Assembly: GCA_035546295.1 (NCBI GenBank)
Contig: DATKBT010000038.1
Span: 1 to 9,827 of the forward strand
Origin: DATKBT01 sp035546295
GTDB lineage: Bacteria; Acidobacteriota; Thermoanaerobaculia; Multivoradales; Multivoraceae
Length of the DNA: 9,827 nucleotides
Direction: 5' to 3'
The notes beneath the pieces were generated by a model. It did not search any database. It saw only the letters and a program-made list of their open reading frames with translations, and was not told the origin of the DNA. The translations under genes were made by a program, and so were the position numbers. How positions within the stretch are numbered: the first letter of the stretch is position 1; each line of letters begins with the position of its first letter. Positions 1 to 6,820 of this stretch are shown in pieces.

Positions 1-6
1 GGGTCG

Positions 7-23
7 CCGTGGAATGACCACGG
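7..23. repeat. short inverted repeat (6-bp stem)
   Basis: CCGTGG and CCACGG form a perfect 6-bp inverted repeat around a 5-base loop. There is no following T-run, so it is not a clear terminator. It lies beside a second inverted repeat at 36-72 in a stretch richer in A and T than the rest of the window. It may be a protein-binding site or part of the end of a mobile element whose body lies left of the window. This is inference only. Confidence 0.35.
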
Positions 24-35
24 TCGGGACTATAT

Positions 36-72
36 CCAGGAAAATCAGTAGGCGACATACCGATTTTCATGG
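36..72. repeat. 11-bp imperfect inverted repeat with 15-base spacer
   Basis: CCAGGAAAATC (36-46) and GATTTTCATGG (62-72) are inverted copies with one mismatch, separated by 15 bases. The arms are AT-rich in a strongly GC-rich window, so chance formation is less likely than for a GC hairpin. The second arm contains the ATG that would start the small ORF at 69. It could be an operator, or a terminal or subterminal repeat of an inserted element. No gene visible here identifies which. Confidence 0.4.
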
Positions 73-215
73 TTACGCTCATCGCCTCCCGTACCCCCAC
101 TCCCCATTCCTGCCCTCAGATCCCCACACTGGACCGCGACGGGCGAACGCTCTACTACCTGCGCCTGCAGGAGGAGTCCGACCTCTGGATCGCCAGGCTC
201 CGGGAGGCCCCTTGA
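69..215 (+). pseudogene. C-terminal remnant resembling a WD40/PD40 beta-propeller protein tail
   Basis: The reading frame starting at ATG 69 encodes 48 residues and stops at TGA 213-215. Residues 21-48 (from base 129) read LDRDGRTLYYLRLQEES then DLWIARLREAP. This is the final-blade pattern (S/D-x-DG-R-x-hydrophobic-Y, then D-hydrophobic-W at the end) common at the C-termini of PD40/TolB-like propellers, including those fused to bacterial Ser/Thr kinases. The first 20 residues have no propeller character and run through an AT-rich inverted repeat and a CTCAGATCCC repeat motif, so the frame looks chimeric. I infer the 3' end of a larger plus-strand gene, cut from its body by an insertion or rearrangement near 70-128. 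No ribosome-binding site precedes ATG 69, so it is probably not expressed as a functional protein. The match rests on one short motif. Confidence 0.4.
113..127 (+). repeat. possible copy of the CTCAGATCCC repeat motif
   Basis: CCTCAGATCCC at 114-124 is identical to 6845-6855 in the tandem repeat near 6831-6880, and it is again followed by a C-rich AC run. Eleven bases is short, so a chance match is possible. Its position, exactly where the propeller-like tail loses homology to its upstream frame, resembles that of the other two copies, which also sit at gene ends. Confidence 0.3.
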
Positions 216-712
216 GCCTCGCCGGCGCCCCCCCTGAGCTAGCTCCGGGGACAGGTGGGCCTGGAGGCGGTTGGGTGCAGAACCGGGAAGTGCCCCATCG
301 TCGTGGAGCGCTCGACGACGCTGCCGTACAGGAGACCGAGAGCCAGGAGTCCCCTGCGGTGAGGATCACCGACTGGTCGGAGTGGTTTCCGATCTGCTCG
401 ATCCGGCGCCGGTCGTCTGGTGCTCGACGGTTCGCGTCAGGCTCGACGAGCGCGAGCGCCTCTTCTGCACGGTCGAGCGGCTGGGCGAGGTGATGCTCTC
501 GGACACGGTCCGCTTCCAGGTCTTCTCGACAGCAGACGACGACCTGTCGACGGTGGAGGTGGCGGGGGAGAGGAGACGGCTGCGGTGGCCGGAGAGCCAA
601 GCCCCCGGGTAGCTCTCCCGATGGAGCCGCTCGCACCCCCCCGTCTTCCGTGGCGGCCGGGCTGCGCTCGAGCTCTCTGGGAGCCTCCTCTGGCCAAGTC
701 GTCTGCGACCGC
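216..712. other. 497-base stretch between the propeller-like tail and the cyclase stop
   Basis: No recognisable gene lies here. All six frames stay open for long distances because of high GC, but most translations are rich in Arg, Ser, Pro and Ala without domain character. The one sub-region with coding-like codon use is the plus frame at 382-612, listed separately. Bases 216-381 show neither third-position GC preference nor a family motif in any frame. I see no tRNA cloverleaf, no T-tailed hairpin for the converging genes, and no array of repeats. Confidence 0.5.
382..612 (+). CDS. possible small hypothetical protein, 76 residues
   Basis: I do not recognise a family. The frame starting at GTG 382 and ending at TAG 610-612 has almost exclusively G or C at third positions and a balanced composition rich in Val, Leu, Asp and Glu, for example VRVRLDERERLFCTVERL. 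This contrasts with the frame upstream of about 373, whose third positions are mixed; that is why I place the start at GTG 382 and not at the TTG at 271. The pattern alternates charged and hydrophobic residues as in a small beta-rich fold, with no signal peptide and no membrane segment. The ribosome-binding site is poor (GGTCGGA abuts the start). It converges on the cyclase gene with about 100 bases between stops. The GC pattern alone would also fit an antisense minus frame, but that translation is Ser/Arg/Thr-rich and not protein-like. It could equally be a remnant of a longer gene. Confidence 0.3.
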   Translation: MVSDLLDPAPVVWCSTVRVRLDERERLFCTVERLGEVMLSDTVRFQVFSTADDDLSTVEVAGERRRLRWPESQAPG

Positions 713-3700
713 TCAGCCATCCAGCTCCGCGAGCAACTGCTTCGCTTCGCGAACGTCGCGCCCGTCGAGTCCCTCGTGGAAGGAGGCGACCACCGGCGCG
801 AGCAGCGCCCGACCTTCCCGCCCTCGCCCCCTCCCGCCCAACCAGGCTGCCAGCCCGGCCGTCGCGCGCAACTCCCACGCCTTCGACCCCTGCTTGCGCG
901 CGGTAGCACATGCGTCTCGGTAGGTCGCCTCGATCGCGTCGCGGTCTGGGGCGCTCTCCAGAGCGAGGCTCGCCGCGCGAATACGGAGCGACTCGGCGCG
1001 CGAGAACTCGTCACCGGGACAACTGGCGATCGCTTGGTCGAGGAGCCGGAGCGCCTGACGACTTTCTCCCGCTCGGACCAGCAACTCTGCCAGCCACCCG
1101 GTCGCGTGCTCGACGCTGATGCGGATCTGGAGCTCGCCGGTGTAGCGGTCGAGCGCCGCACGCAGGCACGCGATGCCTTCGTCGAGGCGACCCTCCTCGG
1201 CCAGCGCCCAGCCGCTCAACATGGCGCCCGTCTCGGCGAGCGTAGGGTTCGGCTGCTCCTCACAGGCGACCCGCAGCGCGTCGGCATGCTCGCGGACAGA
1301 GCTCGTGTCGCGACGGAGGAGCGCGAGCCAGCCGGCGGCCGCCTCGGCGTAAGCGCGATCGGCGGGTCGTCCCGTGCGTCGTGCGAGCTCGACGGTTCTT
1401 TCGGCGTACCGGCGGGCCCTGTCCGCGCGACCGACCTGCCACGCCGCCAAGCAGGCGTACTGCAGCACGGCGACCGAAGGATCGATCGGGGCCACCAGGG
1501 CCGTCGCCTCGTCGTAGAGGGCCAGAGCCTGCTCGCTGGTGCGCAGCGACTCCTCGAAACGGCCCGCGAAGTAGTGGTTGCCCGCCTGTGCCCACAGCGC
1601 CCACGTCCGGACCGGAGCCAGTCCCGATCGCTCCGCCACCACCAGCGCCTGATCGGCGATCGGCTGCGACGCCAGCGGTCCCGCCGTGCTGATCAACGCG
1701 ACCCACCTGCCCAGCATCACGAACACCAGCTGCGCAGGCTCGGCGGTGCGCCCTCCGAGCTCGGTGGCGCGCTCGTAGGCCTGCGAGACCTGTTCGGATG
1801 CATAACTCTTGACCATGATCTGCGCCTGGCCGAGGGAGAGCTGGAGCTGGAGCTCGAAACGGTCGCGCTCGGTTGCGTCGGGAAGGGTGGCGAGCAGCTC
1901 GAGGGCGGTGCGCAGGTGACTCTCGGCCTCGCGGTGCGCGCCCCGCGCGATGGCTCTGTCGGCGGCGCTCTGCCACGCTGGAAGTGCGGCGCCTGCGTCT
2001 CCTGCCTGGGTGTGGTGATAGGCCAGCAGCTCGGGCTGGTCGGCGACCAGCTCCGGGTGCAGCTCGGCCAGTGCCCGGGCGGCCGCGCCGTGAAGCTCCC
2101 GGCGCCGCTTCTTGAGCAGCGAGTTGTAGGCGGCGTCTCGGATCAGCGCGTGCTTGAAGGTGTACGTCACCTGCTCGGGTCCCCGCTGCACGAAGAGCAG
2201 GTCGGCGCCGACCAGCGAGTCGAGGGCGTCGGCCAGCGCTGGCTGACCGCCGACCTCCTGCAGCAGCTCGAGCTCGAACTCGCGCCCGAGCACAGAGGCG
2301 ACCTGGGCGGCCTCTTTCCCCGGCCCCAGCCGATCGAGTCGGGCCATCAGGGAGTCGTGCAGGGTGGTGGGGATCTCGCGGCTTTCCGTCGCCCCGTCCG
2401 ACTCGAGGAGTGCCTTGGTCAGCTCTTCGACGAACAGCGGGATGCCGTCGGTGCGAGCGACCACCTCGTCGAGCAGCGCCGGCGGCAGCGCCGTCGCCCC
2501 TTCGACGCTACGGGCCAACTGCTGCACCAACCCCATCTCCAGCGGAGGCAGGTCGATGGTGACGGCGCGATCGAAGGAGGGCGGGGTCGGTCCGCGCTCG
2601 GGGCGAGTGGTCAGGAGCAGGAGGAGGGGTGAGCCCGAGCTTCGCACCGCCAACAGCTCGAGCAGCTCGGCGGTGGAGGAGTCGACCCAGTGCAGGTCCT
2701 CGACCACGACGACGACCGGCAGCCGGCGAGCGGAGGCCAGGAGCCAGTCGGCGACGGTCTCGAAGAGCATTTGGCGCTGCCGATCAGGGCTCGCCAAGAG
2801 AGGCGAGAAGCTCGCCGGAAGGGGCAGCCCCAGGAGGGAAGTCAGCAGCGGGACCGACGCTTCCCTAGAGATGGAGTCGAGCGGGAGGCCCGCCGCGTCG
2901 AGAGACGCGACCAGCGACGAGGCCCGCTGCGCCTTCGAAGCCGTGCGGTCGCTGAGCAACTGGTCGACGAGCTCGACCACCGGGTAAAGCGGCGTGTTGC
3001 CGTGAAACGGCGAGCAGCACGACGCGAGCCAAGAGTGGAGCTCCTCCGAGACTTCCTCGGCGAACTGCTGCAGCAGTCGGGACTTGCCGATGCCGGGCTC
3101 GCCCGAGAGCACCACCACCTGACCGTCGCCGTCGCGGGCCCGGCGCCACTGCTCGAGCAGGAGGCGGCGCTCACGCTCGCGGCCGACGAAGGGCGTCGAG
3201 GGGCGGTCCGACGTCGCCGCAGGCCGGCGACTCACCTCGCTCGACTCTGCGACGCGGTACAGCTCGACCGGCTGGGGCACGCCGCGAAGCGAGCGGCTGC
3301 CGCGATCCTTCACCAGGAAGAGCCCGGCGACGAGTCGGTGGGTCGCGGCCGTGATCAGCACCTCGCCCGGCGCCGCCTCCCCCTGCACGCGTGCGGCGAC
3401 GTTGGGTACCTCGCCGAGCGCCAGCCGCTCGGTGCTCCTCCCGCTGCCGAGGTCGCCGACCACGACCGTTCCGGTGTGGATCGCGACGCGCACCTCGAGC
3501 CTGGTGTCGATGTTCCGGACCGCGGCGGGGAGCGCGAGCGCGGCGCGCACCGCGCGTTCGGCGTCGTTGCCGTGCGCGAGTGGCCAGCCGAAGTAGACCA
3601 GCAGACCGTCGCCCAGGTGCTGCGCGACGTGTCCGCCGAAGCGCCCGATCACCTCGTCGGCCGCGCGTTGGTAAGCGGACACGAGCTCGCGAAGATCTTC

Positions 3701-3901
3701 GGGGTCGAGCCTGCTCGACAGCTCGGTCGAGCCCACCAGGTCGCAGAAGAGCACGGTGAGCTGACGCCGCTCCGCGCTCGGTCCGCCCTCCGCCTGAGAT
3801 CTGCACAGCTCGACTCCGCAGGCCGGGCAGAAGCGGGCCCGATCGGGAGAGGGCTCGCCGCAGGCGACGCAACGAGGCCCGCTCAGGGGCATGAGGCTCA
3901 C
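713..3901 (-). CDS. zinc-ribbon / class III adenylyl-guanylyl cyclase / AAA-ATPase / TPR signalling protein
   Basis: A 1062-residue multidomain signalling protein, predicted cytoplasmic (no signal peptide or membrane segment). Residues 11-28 form a zinc ribbon (C11-x2-C14, C25-x2-C28). Residues about 45-220 are a class III nucleotide cyclase domain: metal-binding D54 in FCDLVGST, second Asp D98 in LGDGLLVYFG, and transition-state residues N167 and R171 in PNVAARV. The usual substrate-selecting Lys before the GD motif is Gln here (HVAQHLGDG), so ATP versus GTP preference is uncertain. Residues about 238-560 are a STAND/AAA-type ATPase with Walker A GEPGIGKS (267-274) and Walker B VVVVVEDLHWVD (396-407). 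Residues about 600-1062 are helical TPR-like repeats. This arrangement is known in actinobacteria, Acidobacteriota and proteobacteria, with the ATPase/TPR part thought to sense a ligand or partner and control the cyclase; the signal is unknown. The start is GTG 3901, or ATG 3892 three codons in; neither has a good ribosome-binding site. It appears to be its own transcription unit. Confidence 0.93.
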   Translation of the reverse strand: MSLMPLSGPRCVACGEPSPDRARFCPACGVELCRSQAEGGPSAERRQLTVLFCDLVGSTELSSRLDPEDLRELVSAYQRAADEVIGRFGGHVAQHLGDGLLVYFGWPLAHGNDAERAVRAALALPAAVRNIDTRLEVRVAIHTGTVVVGDLGSGRSTERLALGEVPNVAARVQGEAAPGEVLITAATHRLVAGLFLVKDRGSRSLRGVPQPVELYRVAESSEVSRRPAATSDRPSTPFVGRERERRLLLEQWRRARDGDGQVVVLSGEPGIGKSRLLQQFAEEVSEELHSWLASCCSPFHGNTPLYPVVELVDQLLSDRTASKAQRASSLVASLDAAGLPLDSISREASVPLLTSLLGLPLPASFSPLLASPDRQRQMLFETVADWLLASARRLPVVVVVEDLHWVDSSTAELLELLAVRSSGSPLLLLLTTRPERGPTPPSFDRAVTIDLPPLEMGLVQQLARSVEGATALPPALLDEVVARTDGIPLFVEELTKALLESDGATESREIPTTLHDSLMARLDRLGPGKEAAQVASVLGREFELELLQEVGGQPALADALDSLVGADLLFVQRGPEQVTYTFKHALIRDAAYNSLLKKRRRELHGAAARALAELHPELVADQPELLAYHHTQAGDAGAALPAWQSAADRAIARGAHREAESHLRTALELLATLPDATERDRFELQLQLSLGQAQIMVKSYASEQVSQAYERATELGGRTAEPAQLVFVMLGRWVALISTAGPLASQPIADQALVVAERSGLAPVRTWALWAQAGNHYFAGRFEESLRTSEQALALYDEATALVAPIDPSVAVLQYACLAAWQVGRADRARRYAERTVELARRTGRPADRAYAEAAAGWLALLRRDTSSVREHADALRVACEEQPNPTLAETGAMLSGWALAEEGRLDEGIACLRAALDRYTGELQIRISVEHATGWLAELLVRAGESRQALRLLDQAIASCPGDEFSRAESLRIRAASLALESAPDRDAIEATYRDACATARKQGSKAWELRATAGLAAWLGGRGRGREGRALLAPVVASFHEGLDGRDVREAKQLLAELDG

Positions 3902-3985
3902 GATGGGCCAGAGCCTACAGCAGCCGACGGGAACAGAAGGACCGGCGCCGAGGAGCTGGGAAGCAAGGTCCGGGTGAGCCGTCAG

Positions 3986-4007
3986 CCCCTCGGCCTCGGC
4001 CGAGGGG
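3986..4007 (-). terminator. hairpin immediately downstream of the hydrolase gene
   Basis: CCCCTCGGCC and GGCCGAGGGG are perfect 10-base inverted copies separated by two bases, so the practical stem is 8-9 bp with a small loop. The structure begins two bases past the TGA of the minus-strand hydrolase gene and lies before the cyclase start. No U-rich tract follows on the minus strand, so it is not a canonical intrinsic terminator; it may stabilise the 3' end or attenuate readthrough into the cyclase gene. Confidence 0.45.
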
Positions 4008-4009
4008 TA

Positions 4010-5146
4010 TCAGGCTCGCAGTCCCGCGACCGCTCGGGGAACGATTCGAAACGGGGCCGTTGCCGCACTGGTCTGGTCGACCGTGCCGGCGATCAGCAAT
4101 CGGAGCTGGGGGCAATACCAGAGCCATGATCCGGTCGAGCCGGTGTGGCCGATCAACGCCGGGATCCTCATCCCGACGGTGAGCAGGCGCGAGAGCTCGA
4201 AGTGCATCATCCCCAGGCCATAGGCGATGGGCCAACTCGGAGCGCGCAGCGCCGCCATCCCCCGCGGGAAGCCGAAACGCGTGAACCGCTCCCGCATCGA
4301 GCCGAGGGTCTCGGAATGCCGGAAGACGCGGCCGGAAAACAGCGCGCGGCCGAACGAGAGCACGTCGTCGACGGTGGCGTAGAGGTCCTTGAACGAGGCG
4401 AAGGCGAGGGGGCGATCGACGAGCGGCTGCTCGCCGAGCCACACCGTCGCCGGCTCGTCCAGCGGATCGAGGGACCTCGTGCCGGGGAGCCAGGTCTGCC
4501 TCAAGCCGAGGGGCTCGAAGAGCTGCTCGGCGTAGACCTGCTCGAGCGACCGGCCCGTCGCCTGCTCCGCCATCACCATCAGGAGCTGGTAGTTGGTCTC
4601 GCTGTAGCGAATCCTCGGCCGCGCCCCCTTGGGATCCGAAGGCGGGAAGTGCGGAGAGAGCCGGTCGCGGGCCCGGAGGATCGCCTCCTCCAGGCTCCAG
4701 GCCCGATCGCCCGACTCCACCACCTCCTCGACCAGGCTCCGTTCGCCGCGCGGTCGCTCGTCGATCGAGTCGGGCAGGCCGCTCGAGTGCGCGAGCAGGT
4801 GACGCGCGGTGAGCCGGTCGGTGGAGTCGACACCGTCGAGCACGTGCAATCGCGAGGAGAGCTCCGCAGGCAGGTGGTCGGCGATCGGCCCGTCGAGATC
4901 GATCGTCCCCTCCTCAAAGAGCCGGAGGACAACGCTGGCGATGTACAGCTTGGTGATGCTAGCGAGAAGCCAGGGCGTGTCCGTCTTCATCGGGCGACCG
5001 TCCGGGCTCGCCGACCCCGTCGCCTGGCTCCACGTCCAGTCTCCGTCGAGGTCGCAGGCTCCCACCACCACGTGGCGCACGCCGCGGCGCCGGGCGAGCC
5101 GGCGGATCAGGGTCTCCAAGCGGGAGGCGAGAACGGCGGTGTCCAC
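4010..5146 (-). CDS. beta-lactamase-fold serine hydrolase (PF00144 / class C-like family)
   Basis: A 378-residue protein of the serine hydrolase family that includes class C beta-lactamases, D-alanyl-D-alanine carboxypeptidases and EstB-type esterases. The nucleophile motif is S63-I-T-K66 in WLLASITKLYIAS. The second motif is Y181-S-E in YSETNYQLL, where the class C consensus is Y-x-N; acidic residues at the third place are common in non-lactamase relatives. The third motif is H334-T-G in GHTGSTGSW, replacing the K-T-G of true beta-lactamases. These substitutions favour an esterase or peptidase over antibiotic hydrolysis; the substrate cannot be named. No signal peptide is visible (MDTAVLASRLETLIRRLARR), which argues against a periplasmic peptidoglycan enzyme unless the true start is upstream. 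The chosen start is GTG 5146, 62 residues before the catalytic Ser as in the family. It is followed by a strong hairpin, so it is probably transcribed separately from the cyclase gene. Confidence 0.88.
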   Translation of the reverse strand: MDTAVLASRLETLIRRLARRRGVRHVVVGACDLDGDWTWSQATGSASPDGRPMKTDTPWLLASITKLYIASVVLRLFEEGTIDLDGPIADHLPAELSSRLHVLDGVDSTDRLTARHLLAHSSGLPDSIDERPRGERSLVEEVVESGDRAWSLEEAILRARDRLSPHFPPSDPKGARPRIRYSETNYQLLMVMAEQATGRSLEQVYAEQLFEPLGLRQTWLPGTRSLDPLDEPATVWLGEQPLVDRPLAFASFKDLYATVDDVLSFGRALFSGRVFRHSETLGSMRERFTRFGFPRGMAALRAPSWPIAYGLGMMHFELSRLLTVGMRIPALIGHTGSTGSWLWYCPQLRLLIAGTVDQTSAATAPFRIVPRAVAGLRA

Positions 5147-5255
5147 GCTCGGATTGTGCCAGGAGAGCGGCAGCCGACGCCCGCCAGGAACCTCCTCTGG
5201 CGGTCAGGATCGACACCCTCCCGCCGGAACGGGCTGCCTCGCCGCCGTGCCCCTC

Positions 5256-5318
5256 CCTGTCCCCCTCAAATCCCCCTCCTTGAATTCCCCCTCACAAGCG
5301 CCTGGCACCCCAGATCCA
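5256..5318. repeat. repeat block: C-rich units plus AAGCGCCTGGCACC
   Basis: The block contains three related C-rich units (CCCCCTCAAAT, CCCCCTCCTTGAATT, CCCCCTCA) at 5261-5294, followed by AAGCGCCTGGCACC (5296-5309) and CCAGATC. The 14-mer is identical to 6821-6834, where it is followed by TCAGAT and tandem CACCTCAGAT units. The two blocks are therefore diverged copies of one composite repeat in the same orientation. Here it interrupts the glycosyltransferase frame. Short repeats of this type are often mobilised by RAYT transposases, and a RAYT gene lies at 7482; the link is inference. Confidence 0.6.
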
Positions 5319-5577
5319 GCGCGGCGGGAGGATCAGCCGGACCTCCGGGAAGGGCGCGCACCTCCCGCGCCGTCCGCTCGTCCGGGCTGCTGTCCACCAC
5401 CACCACCTCGAAGCTCCGGTACTCCTGCTGCCGGAGGGCAGCGAGGCAGCCGGCGATGGTGGCGTGGGAGCGGTAGGCCGGGATGACGACCGAGACCCGG
5501 GGACCGGACGGCGGCGGATCGCCGCAGTCCTCACCTCCGGTCAGACCCCGGGCAGGAGTGGGTTCGAGGACGATCAT
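5317..5577 (-). pseudogene. family-2 glycosyltransferase, N-terminal fragment, frameshifted and truncated
   Basis: The ORF from ATG 5577 carries the start of a GT-A (GT2) domain: VSVVIPAYRSHATIAGCL at residues 28-45, then VVVVDSSPDERT at 58-69 with the nucleotide-sugar Asp D62. A complete enzyme needs roughly 200-300 residues, including a DxD motif and the acceptor-binding half; these are absent. Near residue 78 (about base 5346) the family pattern switches to another frame, which reads PEVRLILPPR, the expected next beta-strand, implying a one-base indel. Both frames then run into the repeat block near 5318 and stop at 5266 or 5292. The start lies 19 bases after the flavoprotein stop with the same orientation, suggesting a former two-gene operon. 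The first 25 residues are not family-like, so the true start may have been closer to VSVVIP. It is presumably non-functional. Confidence 0.75.
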
Positions 5578-5596
5578 GGACGGAGCGGGGAGGGTC

Positions 5597-6820
5597 TTAC
5601 GCGGGGCCGGGCCGACGTGCCAGGTCCGCCGCCACCCGGCGGGCGAGGCGGCGGGCGGAGCGGCGGATGCGGAGGAGCTCGGGGAGGTAGCCGCAGAACC
5701 ACAGCCCGGGGAGCGGCCCGGGGTGGCCGTCGGGAGGCCAGCCGCCGGGCTCCGGCAGCGCCTCGGACTGGAGGATCTCCTCCAGGGCGGGGCGGAAGCC
5801 GGTGGCGAGCACCACGGCGTCGCAGGGATGCCGGCCGCCGTCCGCGAGGAGCGCCGCGCCAGGCTCGAAGCCGGCGAGCGCCGGGAGCACCTCTACCGCG
5901 CCCCGGCGAATGGCCTCCACGAAGGGGCCGGAGGTGAGCGGCGGCCGGCGGGCTCGCCAGTGGGCGACGAGCTCTTCGCTGCGTTGGAGCCGGAGACCTC
6001 GGCCCTCGAGGTCACCGAAGCGCGCCCGGGCCACGGCGCACCAGAAGGCCGCCGCGGCGCGGGGGGCGAGGCGCCCGAGCAACGGCTTTCCGAGCCGCCC
6101 GGCGAGGAAGGCGAGGCCGGGGACGAGGCGGTACCAGATGCGCCAGTTGACGCCGGCCATCTCGAGTGGCACGAGGTGGACCGGTCCCCGCACCGCCACG
6201 GCCACCCGGCCGCCCGTCCGGTGGAGCTCCTCCACCAGGTCGGCGCCGGTGTTGCCGAGGCCCGCCACCAGCACACGCCGGCCGGCGACGTCGCCGAGCT
6301 CGTGCCAGCGCGAGCTGTGGAGGACCGGCCCGCCGAAGGCCTCTTCCCCGGGGAGCTCCGGCCGGACCGGGCGCCGGTTGAAGCCCGCCGCGATCACCAC
6401 GTGGCGCGCCCGGAGCGGCCGGGGGTCGTCGTCCCCGCCCCGAGCCTCCACCTCCCACGCTCCGTCCCCGCGCCGCACGCGCAGGACCTCCCGTCCCGGC
6501 CGGACGTCCGCGCCGAGCCACCGGGCGTAGTCCTCCAGGTAGCGGGCGTACTCGTCGCGACCCGGGTAGCGCTCGCCGCCCCCAGGCATGGGCCGGCCGG
6601 GCAGGGAGGAGTCGCGCCGGGTGGTGTGGAGGCGCAGGAACGGGTAGTGGCGCCGCCAGGCGGCGCCCGGCGCCTCCCCGGCCTCGAGGAGGATCGCCGG
6701 TACCCCCCGGCACGCCAGGGCTCCGGCGACCGCGAGACCGGCCGGGCCGGCGCCCACCACCACCACCGGGAGCACCTCAGACCGCGCGACTAGATCGGAG
6801 GCCGCCCTCCTCCCTCCCAT
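5597..6820 (-). CDS. FMO-like flavin-dependent monooxygenase (NAD(P)H-binding)
   Basis: A flavoprotein of the flavin-containing monooxygenase / TrkA-YhlH-like oxidoreductase group. Numbering from ATG 6820 (407 residues): the FAD-binding Rossmann motif VVVGAGPAG has its glycines at 23, 25 and 28; the FMO-type signature F-x-G-x3-H-x3-W occurs as FGGPVLHSSRW (162-172); the NADPH-binding motif is GLGNTG (187-192); and the LATGF motif of the FAD domain is at 338-342. Such enzymes use NADPH and O2 to oxygenate soft nucleophiles or ketones; the substrate here is unknown. The frame stays open upstream to a GTG-like start at 6898, adding 26 residues, but those come from the CACCTCAGAT tandem repeat and are not family-like. 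ATG 6820 is therefore preferred; GTG codons a few residues before the GxGxxG motif are also possible. The glycosyltransferase remnant follows within 20 bases. Confidence 0.87.
   Translation of the reverse strand: MGGRRAASDLVARSEVLPVVVVGAGPAGLAVAGALACRGVPAILLEAGEAPGAAWRRHYPFLRLHTTRRDSSLPGRPMPGGGERYPGRDEYARYLEDYARWLGADVRPGREVLRVRRGDGAWEVEARGGDDDPRPLRARHVVIAAGFNRRPVRPELPGEEAFGGPVLHSSRWHELGDVAGRRVLVAGLGNTGADLVEELHRTGGRVAVAVRGPVHLVPLEMAGVNWRIWYRLVPGLAFLAGRLGKPLLGRLAPRAAAAFWCAVARARFGDLEGRGLRLQRSEELVAHWRARRPPLTSGPFVEAIRRGAVEVLPALAGFEPGAALLADGGRHPCDAVVLATGFRPALEEILQSEALPEPGGWPPDGHPGPLPGLWFCGYLPELLRIRRSARRLARRVAADLARRPGPA

Noticed and set aside
613..712. Bidirectional terminator between the small ORF and the cyclase gene
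   Set aside because: I found only weak, interrupted complementarity (CTCTGGGAGCC-type) and no T-run on either side.
79..1161. 360-codon minus-strand open frame across the left region
   Set aside because: It overlaps the cyclase C-terminus out of frame, is Ser/Arg/Pro-rich, and shows no third-position GC preference.
650..2632. 660-codon open frame on the plus strand opposite the cyclase gene
   Set aside because: It is antisense to the ATPase/TPR part of a clearly homologous gene, its translation is Arg/Gly/Gln-rich with no domain, and long antisense frames are expected at this GC content.
2690..4129. 479-codon plus-strand open frame
   Set aside because: It is antisense to the cyclase and Walker A regions and has no recognisable motif or ribosome-binding site.
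4145..5476. 443-codon plus-strand open frame
   Set aside because: It is antisense to the SxxK hydrolase; composition (Arg, Glu, Pro, His) is that of a mirrored GC-rich gene.
5535..5570. GGTCAGACCCCGGGCAGG considered as another mobile short repeat
   Set aside because: Only one copy is visible in the window and it overlaps the glycosyltransferase start, so there is no support for a repeat here.
5483..6793. 436-codon plus-strand open frame
   Set aside because: It is antisense to the flavoprotein, whose FAD and NADPH motifs are unmistakable on the minus strand.
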